Positions 52,958 through 61,189 of a DNA stretch of 64,000 nucleotides are shown here, one piece after another. The translations under genes were made by a program, and so were the position numbers. Within the stretch, counting starts at the first letter, position 1, and each line of letters starts with the position of its first letter. The notes beneath the pieces are model-generated. The model had not been told where the DNA came from. It saw nothing but the letters and a program-made list of their open reading frames with translations, and made no database searches. Source of the DNA: Mycobacterium sp. Root135 (GTDB taxonomy: Bacteria > Actinomycetota > Actinomycetes > Mycobacteriales > Mycobacteriaceae); contig NZ_LMEZ01000008.1 in assembly GCF_001426545.1 (NCBI RefSeq), forward strand, positions 102,320 through 166,319, written 5' to 3'.

Positions 52958-53689
52958 ATGGACGAAGATGGACGGGTGGCGGGGGAGCGAAAGACACGCA
53001 TTGGGATCGCCGGCGCGGGCAACGTCGGTCGCTCGGTGGCGCAGGAACTCCTCGACAGCGGTCACAAGGTGCTGCTGATCGAACGCGAACGCCGCAAGTT
53101 CGAACCGCACGTCGTGCCGGAGGCCGACTGGTTGTTCGCCGACGCCTGCGAGGTGGCGACGTTGGAGGAGGCGGGTGCCGAGACCTGTGACGTCCTGATC
53201 GCGGCGACCGGTGACGACAAGGCCAACCTGGTCGTCGGGCTCTTGGCCAAGTCCGAGTTCGGCGTGCCGCGGGTCGTGGCCCGCATCAACGAGATCAGCA
53301 ACGAGTGGCTGTTCACCAAGGCGTGGGGGATCGACGTCGCCGTCTCGACTCCCGGCGCGATGGTCGCGGGCGTCGAGGGCGCCATCGACGTCGGGCACCT
53401 GGTGCGCTTGATGGGCCTGCGCGAGGGCCAGGCCGACTTGGCGAAACTCACTCTGCCACAGGACAACCCGCTGGTGGGCAAGCGCATCGGCGATCTGGAC
53501 CTGCCCGAGAACACCGCCATGGTCACCCTGGTCCGCGACGGCAGCGTCCGTGTGCCGACGCCAGACGAGGTGCTCCAGGCGGGTGACGAGATGTTGTTCG
53601 TTTCGGACAGTTCGATCGAGAGCTCGATGCGCGCGGCGATCCACGGCGCCGAGCCGATTCGGGCGTTGAAGGGTTTGTACGGCTTCTAG
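52958..53689 (+). CDS. TrkA/KTN-family potassium uptake regulator
   Basis: A protein of about 243 residues with RCK-N (RIGIAGAGNVGRSVAQELL, LLIERER, DACEVATLEEAG, ATGDDKANLVV) and an RCK-C domain (LTLPQDNPLVGKRIGDLDLPE, VRVPTPDEVLQAGDEMLFV). It binds NAD(H)/ATP and gates potassium transporters such as TrkH/TrkG (CeoB/CeoC type in mycobacteria). Start ATG 52958 or GTG 52976 are both possible. Only one subunit is here; its partner channel is not adjacent. It is divergent from the cation antiporter. Confidence 0.85.
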   Translation: MDEDGRVAGERKTRIGIAGAGNVGRSVAQELLDSGHKVLLIERERRKFEPHVVPEADWLFADACEVATLEEAGAETCDVLIAATGDDKANLVVGLLAKSEFGVPRVVARINEISNEWLFTKAWGIDVAVSTPGAMVAGVEGAIDVGHLVRLMGLREGQADLAKLTLPQDNPLVGKRIGDLDLPENTAMVTLVRDGSVRVPTPDEVLQAGDEMLFVSDSSIESSMRAAIHGAEPIRALKGLYGF

Positions 53690-54066
53690 TGCGGCGGGGT
53701 GGTGGGCCGTCGCCGCGTGAGTCGGCGCATCGGCGTGAGCCGCGTGAGCCGCTTGAGTAGCCGCATGGGCGCGGTGACCAGCGGTGAGGCCCCGATCGCG
53801 GGGGCGAGGAACACCCACGCCCACAGCCAGCCGGGCGCGATGCCTCCGTCGCCGAACGTGGCGACGACGGTCAGCACGATTTGGGCGAGCCAGAACGGCC
53901 CGAGCAGGACCATGCCCGTGAAGCCGACGGCGACGCCGCCCTCCCAGCGCATCGACTGATCGGGCGAATCGGCGACGGTCGACGCCATCGCGCCGACGGC
54001 CAAGGCGATGCCGCCGCCGAGGACGAGCGCAACGACGTCCACGACCGGCACCCGTCGAGTATCCAC
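53686..54066 (-). CDS. Hypothetical membrane protein
   Basis: A 126-residue protein with three or so hydrophobic helices (VVALVLGGGIALAVGAMAS, FTGMVLLGPFWLAQIVLTVV, GWLWAWVFLAPAIGA) and a basic, Arg-rich tail (RRLTRRRPTTPPH). I do not recognise the family. It begins with GTG 54066 and overlaps the TrkA stop by 4 bp (convergent). Confidence 0.6.
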   Translation of the reverse strand: MDTRRVPVVDVVALVLGGGIALAVGAMASTVADSPDQSMRWEGGVAVGFTGMVLLGPFWLAQIVLTVVATFGDGGIAPGWLWAWVFLAPAIGASPLVTAPMRLLKRLTRLTPMRRLTRRRPTTPPH

Positions 54067-54097
54067 GGGGACCGTCGGCGGCGGGGAGGATGACCGA

Positions 54098-55042
54098 ATG
54101 CAGCGACTCGTCTCCTACCGGGAGCCCTACACCGAGATCGTCGTCCACCGCGATGGCAACGATCTGGTGATCCGGTCGGACTTCGACGACAACGGACGCT
54201 CGATCGTCGACGAGACCCGGATGCCGGTCGCCGACTTCGTCGCGCGGGGCCAGGGGCCGTGGCCGTGGTTCGACCTTGGCGAACGCCGCGAGGGTGCGCT
54301 GATGGTTCTCGACGCGCTCGGGGCCGGGTCTCAGCCGTGGACGGAGCCGCTCGCACCCGGGGTGCTCGCGCTCTTCGACACCGCCCGAAACGGCTGGGCG
54401 TCGGTCGTCGATCGGCTCGAGGGGCTCGACCCCGACGTGCTCGACCCATGCGGGGCGACGCCGCTCTGGTACGCGGTGCGTGCGCTCGACCACCACGCCG
54501 CACTGGTGCTGATCGATGCAGGCGCGGACGCTGGCCGGCGCGTCGACCTGTCGGCGCGGGGTGATCGGTTCACGACGATCCTGCACGAGATCGTGCTGCT
54601 GGGCCGCACCGAGGGACTGCGGCGCGCGCTGGCCGCCGGGGCGAACCCCTCACTCGTCGACTCGGACGGCGCGACGCCCATGCACCGTCTCGACGAGCGG
54701 TCCGACCACCTCAACCCCGAACTGGTCGGGCTTCTGCACGACGCCGGAGCCGACGTCGACGCCGAAACTCCGAGCGGCGCGCGACCGATCGAGGAGGCGG
54801 CCCGGCAGCTGCTGCCGGCGACCGTGGCGGCGCTGCTCGAGCGTGGGGCCGAACCGGCCATGGCCTTGACGGCACTGCTGACGTGGTGGGTGACGAACGT
54901 GCGCTGGGCCGGCTATCGGGCGGGCGAGGTCGTCCGCGTCGTCGAGATCCTGCGGGCCGGCGGGGCCGTGGTCACCGCGCGCGACCGGGAGCTCGCGAAC
55001 GAGGCGGGCGTTTCCGCCGTCGTCGACGCCGTGGGTGCCTAG
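54098..55042 (+). CDS. Ankyrin-repeat protein
   Basis: A 314-residue cytoplasmic protein. About residues 120-255 form ankyrin-type repeats (GATPLWYAVRALDHHAALVLIDAGAD; LHEIVLLGRTEGLRRALAAGAN; GATPMHRL...LNPELVGLLHDAGAD; GARPIEEAARQLLPATVAALLERGA), preceded by a beta-rich N-terminus unique to it. ATG 54098 follows GGGGAGGA; the longer frame enters the adjacent gene. Ankyrin repeats mediate protein binding; the partner is unknown. It lies 26 bp before a 47-residue membrane ORF in the same direction. Confidence 0.8.
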   Translation: MQRLVSYREPYTEIVVHRDGNDLVIRSDFDDNGRSIVDETRMPVADFVARGQGPWPWFDLGERREGALMVLDALGAGSQPWTEPLAPGVLALFDTARNGWASVVDRLEGLDPDVLDPCGATPLWYAVRALDHHAALVLIDAGADAGRRVDLSARGDRFTTILHEIVLLGRTEGLRRALAAGANPSLVDSDGATPMHRLDERSDHLNPELVGLLHDAGADVDAETPSGARPIEEAARQLLPATVAALLERGAEPAMALTALLTWWVTNVRWAGYRAGEVVRVVEILRAGGAVVTARDRELANEAGVSAVVDAVGA

Positions 55043-55068
55043 GCTGAGAGGGAATCTAGGAGGGCCCG

Positions 55069-55212
55069 TTGACTGCCGTCATCGTCATCTCGATCGCACT
55101 GCTTCTCGGAGCGGGTCTCGTCGTCAGTCAGCTCGTCCGCCTCAAGGAATGGCTTGGCAAGGCGCCGCCCCCGCCGCCACCCGATCAGGACGCGGCGTCG
55201 CCGCCGGAATAG
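55069..55212 (+). CDS. 47-residue small membrane protein
   Basis: TTG 55069 is preceded by TAGGAGGGCC, one of the strongest ribosome sites in the window. The product has one hydrophobic helix (TAVIVISIALLLGAGLVVS), a short charged linker (RLKEWLGK) and a Pro-rich tail (APPPPPPDQD), ending at TAG 55210-55212. It follows the ankyrin gene by 26 bp and precedes the convergent TetR by 16 bp. The function is unknown; similar very short proteins are easily missed. Confidence 0.6.
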   Translation: MTAVIVISIALLLGAGLVVSQLVRLKEWLGKAPPPPPPDQDAASPPE

Positions 55213-55228
55213 CGCGCGCCGCGAAACG

Positions 55229-55822
55229 TCAACTCCGAGGCTGACTTGCACCCGCTGATCCTTGGAGGACGACGTCGACCGCCGCCTCGATGACCGCGTC
55301 GTCGGGGACGGTCCCGAACATGATCGCCGGGCACGCGACGACACCGGTGAGCATCGAGACCGCCGCGTCCAACGCGGCGCCGGAGAAGAGTTCTCCGAGA
55401 ATCTCGTACATCTGGTGCTGCCCGTCGGTGTTGACCTTGTTCCTGATGCGCGCCATCTGCTCGACCGACGCCCATTCCGCCATCCCGGACAGCACGCGAT
55501 CCAGCCGCATCTCCAGGACACCGGCCCGGAAGACCTTGAGTTCCCCGATCAGGTCGTCGCGCAGCACGCCCGTGCGCTCGTGGTGTGGCATGTCGCCGAG
55601 GCTCTCGATCGCCATGGCGATGAGGTCGATGCGCGCGGGCCAGTGGGTGTAGAGCGTGGTCTTGGAGTAGCCGGCGATTTCGGCGACGCGCGCATGGGTG
55701 ACCGCGTCTGACCCGTCGGTCGTGAGCACCTCGAGTGCGGCGCGCGCGACATCGGCACGCGTGCGCGAGACCCTGGCGTCCTCGCCGCTGTCGCCTGCCT
55801 TGCTGCCGTCGCCGGATGCCAT
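55229..55822 (-). CDS. TetR-family regulator divergent from the MAA operon
   Basis: A 197-residue regulator. After an acidic 17-residue lead, the HTH reads VARAALEVLTTDGSDAVTHARVAEIAGYSKTTLYTHW; a helical ligand domain follows (ELFSGAALDAAVSMLTGVV). The start at 55822 faces the mys operon 208 bp away, making it the prime candidate for its control, by light, oxidative or metabolic signals. Target and ligand are not shown by sequence. Confidence 0.85.
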   Translation of the reverse strand: MASGDGSKAGDSGEDARVSRTRADVARAALEVLTTDGSDAVTHARVAEIAGYSKTTLYTHWPARIDLIAMAIESLGDMPHHERTGVLRDDLIGELKVFRAGVLEMRLDRVLSGMAEWASVEQMARIRNKVNTDGQHQMYEILGELFSGAALDAAVSMLTGVVACPAIMFGTVPDDAVIEAAVDVVLQGSAGASQPRS

Positions 55823-56030
55823 CGGAGTCCGTCACTTTCTCTGAGTGTCTGGCCACCGTCGCCGGTGGACCTGAACGAGAAGTTAACTTATGCACTCCCA
55901 ATCCAGTATTGGTCTTGCCTTCCACTATTGAACGTTTAGACCACTAGTGTACTGGGAATTTGACATCTCGACGGCCGGCAACCCATTACCGGCGCGGTGT
56001 CTCCCCACTCCAGAGGCAAGAAGGAATCCC
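55823..56030. promoter_or_regulatory. AT-richer divergent control region of the mys operon
   Basis: Visible sites are AAGTTAACTT (55880-55889, perfect palindrome), CCAGTATTGG (55903-55912, 8/10 symmetric) and CACTAGTG (55942-55949, perfect). Their cluster between divergent genes suggests operators for the TetR protein. I could not fix -10/-35 boxes. The region ends with AAGAAGGAATCCC, the ribosome site of the HAD-like gene. Confidence 0.5.
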
Positions 56031-56708
56031 ATGGCAACGATCCTGTTCGGCTCGATCAGCACCCTCGCCGACACCTCAGAACTTCAGCGTCAAGCCTTCA
56101 ACGACGCCTTCCAGGCCTATGGTCTCGACTGGGAGTGGTCCCGCGAGGACTACGCGGGGATGCTCGGCTCCAACGGGGGCGCCCAGCGCATCGAGGAGTA
56201 CGCCGCGTCCCGCGGGCTCGACGTGGACGCCGCGGCGGTGCACGCCAAGAAGTCGCAGATCTTCCAGGAGCTCCTCGGATCGTCCTCGGTCTCACCGCGG
56301 CCGGGTGTGGTGGACGTCGTCGAAGAGGCAAAGCGCGGCGGCCACGGACTGGGCTTCGTCACGACGACCTCGCAGGGAAACATCGACGCACTGCTGGCTG
56401 CGCTGCAACCGCACATCAGCGCCGAGATGTTCGACCTCATCGTCAACCGCGATTCGGTATCCAGCCCCAAGCCGGATCCCGAGGTGTACAAGTTCGCCTT
56501 GCAGACGCTGGGGGCCGACGCGAGTGACGCCGTCGCGATCGAGGACAACGTCGGCGGGGTCAGCGCGGCGCGGGCGGCCGGGATTCCGTGCGTCGCCTTC
56601 CCGAACGAGAACACCTCGGGCGGTGACTTCAGCGCCGCCGACGAAACCGTCGACTCCCTCGACGCCACCAAGATCCTCGGATTGAGCGCCCCCGACTCGC
56701 GATCCTGA
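56031..56708 (+). CDS. HAD-fold protein with missing motif I aspartates (pseudo-phosphatase), first gene of mys operon
   Basis: A 225-residue HAD/CbbY-type protein. Motif I, normally DxDGT, reads F-G-S-I-S-T-L-A-D-T: nucleophile position is Gly7 and the acid/base is Ile9. Motif II (FVTTTS, about 109-114), Lys147 in SPKPDPE and the acidic motif IEDNVGGVSAARAAG (Glu171, Asp172) are kept. A cap domain lies at about 15-85. Without the nucleophile it should not act as a phosphatase; it may bind a sugar phosphate, or the mutated site may do other chemistry. ATG 56031 follows AAGAAGGAATCCC. It lies 34 bp before mysA, pointing to an MAA-pathway role. Confidence 0.85.
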   Translation: MATILFGSISTLADTSELQRQAFNDAFQAYGLDWEWSREDYAGMLGSNGGAQRIEEYAASRGLDVDAAAVHAKKSQIFQELLGSSSVSPRPGVVDVVEEAKRGGHGLGFVTTTSQGNIDALLAALQPHISAEMFDLIVNRDSVSSPKPDPEVYKFALQTLGADASDAVAIEDNVGGVSAARAAGIPCVAFPNENTSGGDFSAADETVDSLDATKILGLSAPDSRS

Positions 56709-56742
56709 TCCCGTCCATTTCCTTCGACAGCGGAGTAACACG

Positions 56743-57966
56743 ATGAGCAACATGCAGGCCTCGGTGACGGTGAGCGACCGGACCTTTCACGTCAAGGGCT
56801 ACGAAAAGATCGAGTACGACCTGGTGTACGTCGACGGCGTATTCGCCGTCGACAACCCAGAGCTGGCGGACAGCTATCGTCAGTACGGCCGCGCATTGAT
56901 GGTCGTCGACGAGTCGGTGCACGAGATCTACGGTGACGCGATCCAGACGTACTTCGACCACTACGGCATCGCACTGACGGTCGTCCCCGTGCAGATCCGT
57001 GAAACGGCGAAGTCGCTGGAGACCTTCGAGATGATCGTCGGCCGGTTCGACGAATTCGGGCTCGTCCGAACCGAACCCGTGTTGGTGGTCGGCGGTGGAC
57101 TGACCACCGACGTCGCCGGATTTGCCTGTGCCAGCTATCGGCGCAACACTCCCTACATCCGAATCCCGACCACCCTGATCGGCTTGATCGACGCCAGCGT
57201 GTCGATCAAGGTGGCCGTCAACTACGGCAAGCACAAGAACCGGCTGGGCGCCTACCACGCGTCTCAGAAGGTGCTGCTCGACTTCTCGTTTCTGAAGACG
57301 TTGCCGGAGGACCAGGTTCGCAACGGCATGGCCGAGCTGATCAAGATCGCCGTCGTCGGCAACGCCGAGATCTTCGGTCTGATGGAGAAGTACGGTCCCG
57401 AGTTGCTCGCCACCCGGTTCGGATACCTCGACGGCACCGCCGAATTGCGCGACGCCGCCGACCGACTGACGCATCAGGCCATTGCCACGATGCTGGAGCT
57501 CGAAGCGCCCAACTTGCACGAGATCGACCTCGACCGTGTGATCGCATTCGGTCACACCTGGAGTCCGACACTGGAACTCACTCCACCGGTGCCGTTCTTC
57601 CACGGTCATGCCATCAACGTCGACATGGCCTTGTCGACGACACTCGCCGAGCAGCGCGGCCACCTGTCGGTCGAGGATCGCGACCGGATTCTTGGCGTGA
57701 TGAGCGGGCTCGGGCTGTCGCTGGACAGCAAGTACCTGACTCCCGAGCTGCTGGAGCAGGCGACGGCGTCGATCCTCAAGACCCGCGACGGTCTGCTGCG
57801 GGCGGCGATTCCCACGCCGATCGGTCGGTGCAGCTTCGTCAACGACCTCACGGTCGCCGAGCTCGCCGACACGTTGACGCTGCACAAGAAGGTCTGCCTC
57901 GACTATCCGCGGGGCGGCGAGGGCGTCGACGTGTTCACCTTGGCCGACCCGCGTGACGAGTCGTGA
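56743..57966 (+). CDS. mysA: 2-Demethyl-4-deoxygadusol synthase (MysA)
   Basis: A 407-residue sugar phosphate cyclase that turns sedoheptulose 7-phosphate into 2-demethyl-4-deoxygadusol, the first MAA step. NAD motif GGGLTTDVAGF (117-127); zinc ligands by alignment with dehydroquinate synthase Glu198, His271 (FGHTWS) and His287 (FFHGHA). The opening FHVKGYEKIEYDLVYVDG and the C-terminal YPRGGEGVDV match cyanobacterial MysA (Nostoc/Anabaena) closely, favouring DDGS over the related EEV synthase. Followed by a GTGA overlap with mysB. ATG 56743 has CGGAGTAA upstream. Confidence 0.9.
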   Translation: MSNMQASVTVSDRTFHVKGYEKIEYDLVYVDGVFAVDNPELADSYRQYGRALMVVDESVHEIYGDAIQTYFDHYGIALTVVPVQIRETAKSLETFEMIVGRFDEFGLVRTEPVLVVGGGLTTDVAGFACASYRRNTPYIRIPTTLIGLIDASVSIKVAVNYGKHKNRLGAYHASQKVLLDFSFLKTLPEDQVRNGMAELIKIAVVGNAEIFGLMEKYGPELLATRFGYLDGTAELRDAADRLTHQAIATMLELEAPNLHEIDLDRVIAFGHTWSPTLELTPPVPFFHGHAINVDMALSTTLAEQRGHLSVEDRDRILGVMSGLGLSLDSKYLTPELLEQATASILKTRDGLLRAAIPTPIGRCSFVNDLTVAELADTLTLHKKVCLDYPRGGEGVDVFTLADPRDES

Positions 57967-58808
57967 ACGACGCTGCGGTGCTTGACGACAGCGCTGCGTC
58001 GACGGCGCGGCCGGTGACGCCGTCGACCATCCTGGCCCGTGAACTCGACGAGTTGTGCCGCCAACTCGCCGAGGCAGGCGGGGTCGACGGGGTGACGCTT
58101 GACCGGCTTCGACGCGCCAGGGATCTGGCGGCGGGTCTCGATCCCTATCTCGACCAGTGCACCACCCCGGAGTCGCCGGCGCTGACCGAGTTGGCCCGCC
58201 GCACCCGCGGCACCGACTGGGCGGCACCGGAGGCCGGCAGCGGCCGGCTGGAGCAGGAAATGCTGTCCGGCCACGTCGAGGGTCAGACGCTGAAGTTCCT
58301 GCTGCACCTCGCCGACGCCCGACGGGTACTGGAGATCGGCATGTTCACCGGCTATTCGGCGTTGGCGATGGCCGAGGCGCTGCCGGACGACGGCGAGGTG
58401 GTGGCCTGCGAAATAGACCAGGGCGTCGCGACATTCGCGAGGGAGTGCTTCGACCAGTCGGCGGCCGGTCACAAGATCACCGTCGAGGTCGGGCCGGCGA
58501 TCGACTCGCTGCGACGGCTGGCGGAACGGTCGACGGAGGCGAAGTTCGACTTCGTGTTCGTCGACGCCGACAAGTCGGGATACCTGGACTACGTCGAGTT
58601 CCTTCTGACCAGTGACCTGCTCACGCCGCGGGCGGTGATCGCCGTCGACAACACGTTGATGCAGGGGCAGCCGTACGCCGACACCGAGCTTTCGGTGAAC
58701 GGGGCGGCGATCGCCGGGTTCAACGCGGCCCTGACCTACGATCCGCGCGTCGAGCAGGTGTTGATACCACTGCGGGACGGACTGACTCTGATCCGGCGAG
58801 TGCCGTGA
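57963..58808 (+). CDS. mysB: MAA O-methyltransferase (MysB)
   Basis: A 281-residue SAM-dependent methyltransferase. The SAM-binding loop is LEIGMFTGYSALAMAEAL (about 123-140), with acidic EIDQ at the second strand and FVFVDADKSGYL. A 110-residue helical N-terminus (SPALTELARR, GSGRLEQEMLSGHVEGQTLKF) matches cyanobacterial MysB, which methylates demethyldeoxygadusol to 4-deoxygadusol. GTG 57963 overlaps the mysA TGA as GTGA and its own stop overlaps the mysC GTG in the same way, so the operon is translationally coupled. Confidence 0.9.
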   Translation: MNDAAVLDDSAASTARPVTPSTILARELDELCRQLAEAGGVDGVTLDRLRRARDLAAGLDPYLDQCTTPESPALTELARRTRGTDWAAPEAGSGRLEQEMLSGHVEGQTLKFLLHLADARRVLEIGMFTGYSALAMAEALPDDGEVVACEIDQGVATFARECFDQSAAGHKITVEVGPAIDSLRRLAERSTEAKFDFVFVDADKSGYLDYVEFLLTSDLLTPRAVIAVDNTLMQGQPYADTELSVNGAAIAGFNAALTYDPRVEQVLIPLRDGLTLIRRVP

Positions 58809-60142
58809 CGGCACTGCTCGACCTCGGAGCACCCACCGGCGCGAGAGCGAACGCCGGCAGGACCGTCGCCACCCTAGGCGCCCTGCTGCTCACGCTCCCC
58901 GTCGACCTGGCCCTGGTCGCGGTGGCGCTGGCGATGCGACGGCCAAATCCTTTGGCGCACAGCGATGACGGTCCTCCGCGGACGGTGCTGATCACCGGTG
59001 GCAAGATGACCAAGGCGTTGCAGCTGGCCAGGTCGTTTCACTCGGCCGGACATCGGGTGGTGCTCGTCGAATCGAGGAAGTACCGCTTCACCGGGCATCG
59101 ATTCTCCCGCGCGGTGGACGCGTTTCACTGCGTACCCGAGCCCACCGCTCCCGGCTACGCGGAAGCGCTTCGAGACGTCGCCGTCGTCGAACGCGTCGAC
59201 GTGTTCGTCCCCGTCTCGAGCCCGGCGGGCAGCGTCCACGACGCCCGCGCCGGCGACCTACTCCGCGAGTTCTGCGACGTCGTGCACGTCGACGCCGCCA
59301 CGGTGCGCATGCTGGACGACAAGACCGAGTTCTCCACCACCGCAGCCTCGCTCGGCCTGCGCGTACCCGACTTTCGCCGCATCACCGACGCGCAACAGGT
59401 CGTGGACTTCGACTTCCCGCCGGGCCGCATCTACATCCTCAAGCGGCTGGCCTACAACCCCGTCGGTCGGATGGACCTCGTGCCGCTGTCCGCTGAGACG
59501 CCCGAGCACAACGCCACCGTTGCACGCTCGCTGCGGATTTCCCCTGACGACCCGTGGATCCTCCAGGAATTCGTCGAGGGTCAGGAATATTGCACGCACG
59601 GCACCGTCCGCGACGGTCGGCTTCAGGTGTACGGCTGCTGCGAGTCGTCGGCCTTTCAGATCAACTACGCACACGTCGACAAGCCCGAAATCCTTTCGTG
59701 GGTCGAGGCGTTCGTCGCCGCACTCGACATCACCGGGCAGGCCTCCTTCGACTTCATCGAGGGTGCCGACGGGCACCCGTACGCGATCGAATGCAATCCC
59801 CGCACCCACTCGGCCATCACGATGTTCTACGACCACCCCGACGTGGCTGCGGCCTATCTCGACGAGGGGCACCCGGTGATCACCCCGCGTCCCGAGGCCC
59901 GCCCGACCTACTGGATCTACCACGAGGTCTGGCGGCTGCTGACCCAACCGAAGAGGGCGGCCAGGCTCGCGACGATCCTTCGCGGCACGGACGCCATCTT
60001 CGCGTGGTGGGATCCGTTGCCGTACTTCATGGTCCACCATCTGCAGATCCCGTCGCTGCTGGTGGCCAACCTTCGGGCCCGCCGCGGGTGGAGCCGAATC
60101 GACTTCAACATCGGCAAGCTCGTCGAACCAGGGGGTGACTGA
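58805..60142 (+). CDS. mysC: ATP-grasp mycosporine-glycine ligase (MysC)
   Basis: A 445-residue ATP-grasp enzyme, which joins glycine to 4-deoxygadusol to make mycosporine-glycine. After an N-terminal hydrophobic helix (about 20-44), the signature TGGKMTKALQLARSFHSAGH (64-83) is very close to cyanobacterial MysC; MLDDKTEFS, ILQEFVEGQEYCTHGTVRDG and ECNPRTHSAI form the ATP/metal site. GTG 58805 overlaps the mysB stop. The N-terminal helix suggests a membrane association, as noted for other MysC proteins. Confidence 0.9.
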   Translation: MTALLDLGAPTGARANAGRTVATLGALLLTLPVDLALVAVALAMRRPNPLAHSDDGPPRTVLITGGKMTKALQLARSFHSAGHRVVLVESRKYRFTGHRFSRAVDAFHCVPEPTAPGYAEALRDVAVVERVDVFVPVSSPAGSVHDARAGDLLREFCDVVHVDAATVRMLDDKTEFSTTAASLGLRVPDFRRITDAQQVVDFDFPPGRIYILKRLAYNPVGRMDLVPLSAETPEHNATVARSLRISPDDPWILQEFVEGQEYCTHGTVRDGRLQVYGCCESSAFQINYAHVDKPEILSWVEAFVAALDITGQASFDFIEGADGHPYAIECNPRTHSAITMFYDHPDVAAAYLDEGHPVITPRPEARPTYWIYHEVWRLLTQPKRAARLATILRGTDAIFAWWDPLPYFMVHHLQIPSLLVANLRARRGWSRIDFNIGKLVEPGGD

Positions 60143-61189
60143 ATGACGCGGACGGTCCTGCACCTCGTCGGCTCCGTGGTCGACGAGTTCCACGCCGAGC
60201 TCTCGCGGCTGTACGCGGGCGCGTGCCTCGCCGCCCTCGCCGGTGACGAGCGGTACGACATGCGGGTGGCCTACGTGGCACCCGACGGCTGCTGGCGATT
60301 CCCCCACGGACTCGACGCCGGCTCGCTGGCCGCGGCCACTCCGATGACGCTCGCCGAGGCGATCGACCATCTGCAGGCCGCTGCCGCGGACGTGGTCGTT
60401 CCCCAAATGTTTTGTCTCCCAGGCATGACCGCCTACCGTGCGCTGTTCGACGTGCTCGGCATCCCGTATGTCGGCAACCCGCCCGAGGTGATGGCGATCG
60501 CCGCCGACAAGGCGAAGGCGAGGGCGATCGTCGCCGCCGCCGGTGTCGCGGTGCCCGCCGGGGAGGTGTTGGCGGCCGGCGAGCGGTCGACGCTCGCGCT
60601 GCCGGTGGTCGTCAAACCGGTCGACGCCGACAACTCGGCGGGGGTGACCCTGGTGCACGAGGCCGGCGAGCTGGACGCCGCCATCGACCTCGCGTGTTCT
60701 CGGGGCCGCGCCGCCCTCGTCGAGTCCTACGTCGAACTTGGTCGCGAAGTGCGGTGCGGCATCGTCGTCGTCGACGGTGAGCTGGTCTGCCTACCGCTGG
60801 AGGAGTACGCCGTCAGCGCGGCCAAGCCGGTCCGGCTCGGTGACGACAAACTCGACCGCACCGCCGACGGAGAGCTGTACCTGGTGGCCAAGGACGCGGC
60901 CAGGGCCTGGATCGTGCCGACCGACGACCCGATCACCGAACGCGTCTGGGAGGCCGCGCGCCAGTGCCACGTCGCGCTGGGATGTCGGCACTACAGCCTG
61001 TTCGACTTCCGGATCGACCCGGACGGCATGCCGTGGTTCCTGGAAGCGGGGCCCTACTGCTCGTTCGCCCCGACCAGCGTGATCGCCGTGATGGCAGCCG
61101 CGGCCGGCATGGACGTCACCGAATTGTTCGCGACCGCACTCACCGAACTCGACGACGAGGGGACGCCATGCCTGCGTTCATCCCGCTGA
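60143..61189 (+). CDS. mysD: D-Ala-D-Ala ligase-like MAA ligase (MysD)
   Basis: A 348-residue ATP-grasp ligase that attaches a second amino acid to mycosporine-glycine, giving disubstituted MAAs such as shinorine or porphyra-334. Diagnostic segments are LHLVGSVVDEFHAELSRLYA, VAYVAPDGCWRFPHGLD, VVPQMFCLPGMTAYRALFD, IPYVGNPPEVMAIAADKAKA, VVKPVDADNSAGV and CRHYSLFDFRIDPDGMPWFL, matching cyanobacterial MysD. ATG 60143 directly follows the mysC stop. The presence of MysD, not an NRPS-like MysE, indicates the ligase route. The C-terminus overlaps mysH by 22 bp. Amino acid preference (Ser, Thr, Ala) cannot be read safely. Confidence 0.9.
   Translation: MTRTVLHLVGSVVDEFHAELSRLYAGACLAALAGDERYDMRVAYVAPDGCWRFPHGLDAGSLAAATPMTLAEAIDHLQAAAADVVVPQMFCLPGMTAYRALFDVLGIPYVGNPPEVMAIAADKAKARAIVAAAGVAVPAGEVLAAGERSTLALPVVVKPVDADNSAGVTLVHEAGELDAAIDLACSRGRAALVESYVELGREVRCGIVVVDGELVCLPLEEYAVSAAKPVRLGDDKLDRTADGELYLVAKDAARAWIVPTDDPITERVWEAARQCHVALGCRHYSLFDFRIDPDGMPWFLEAGPYCSFAPTSVIAVMAAAAGMDVTELFATALTELDDEGTPCLRSSR

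Noticed and set aside
50862..53078. 738-codon open frame on the plus strand across the hydrolase and antiporter genes
   Set aside because: It crosses several real genes and a hairpin, is low-complexity Gln/Arg/Asp-rich and matches no family.
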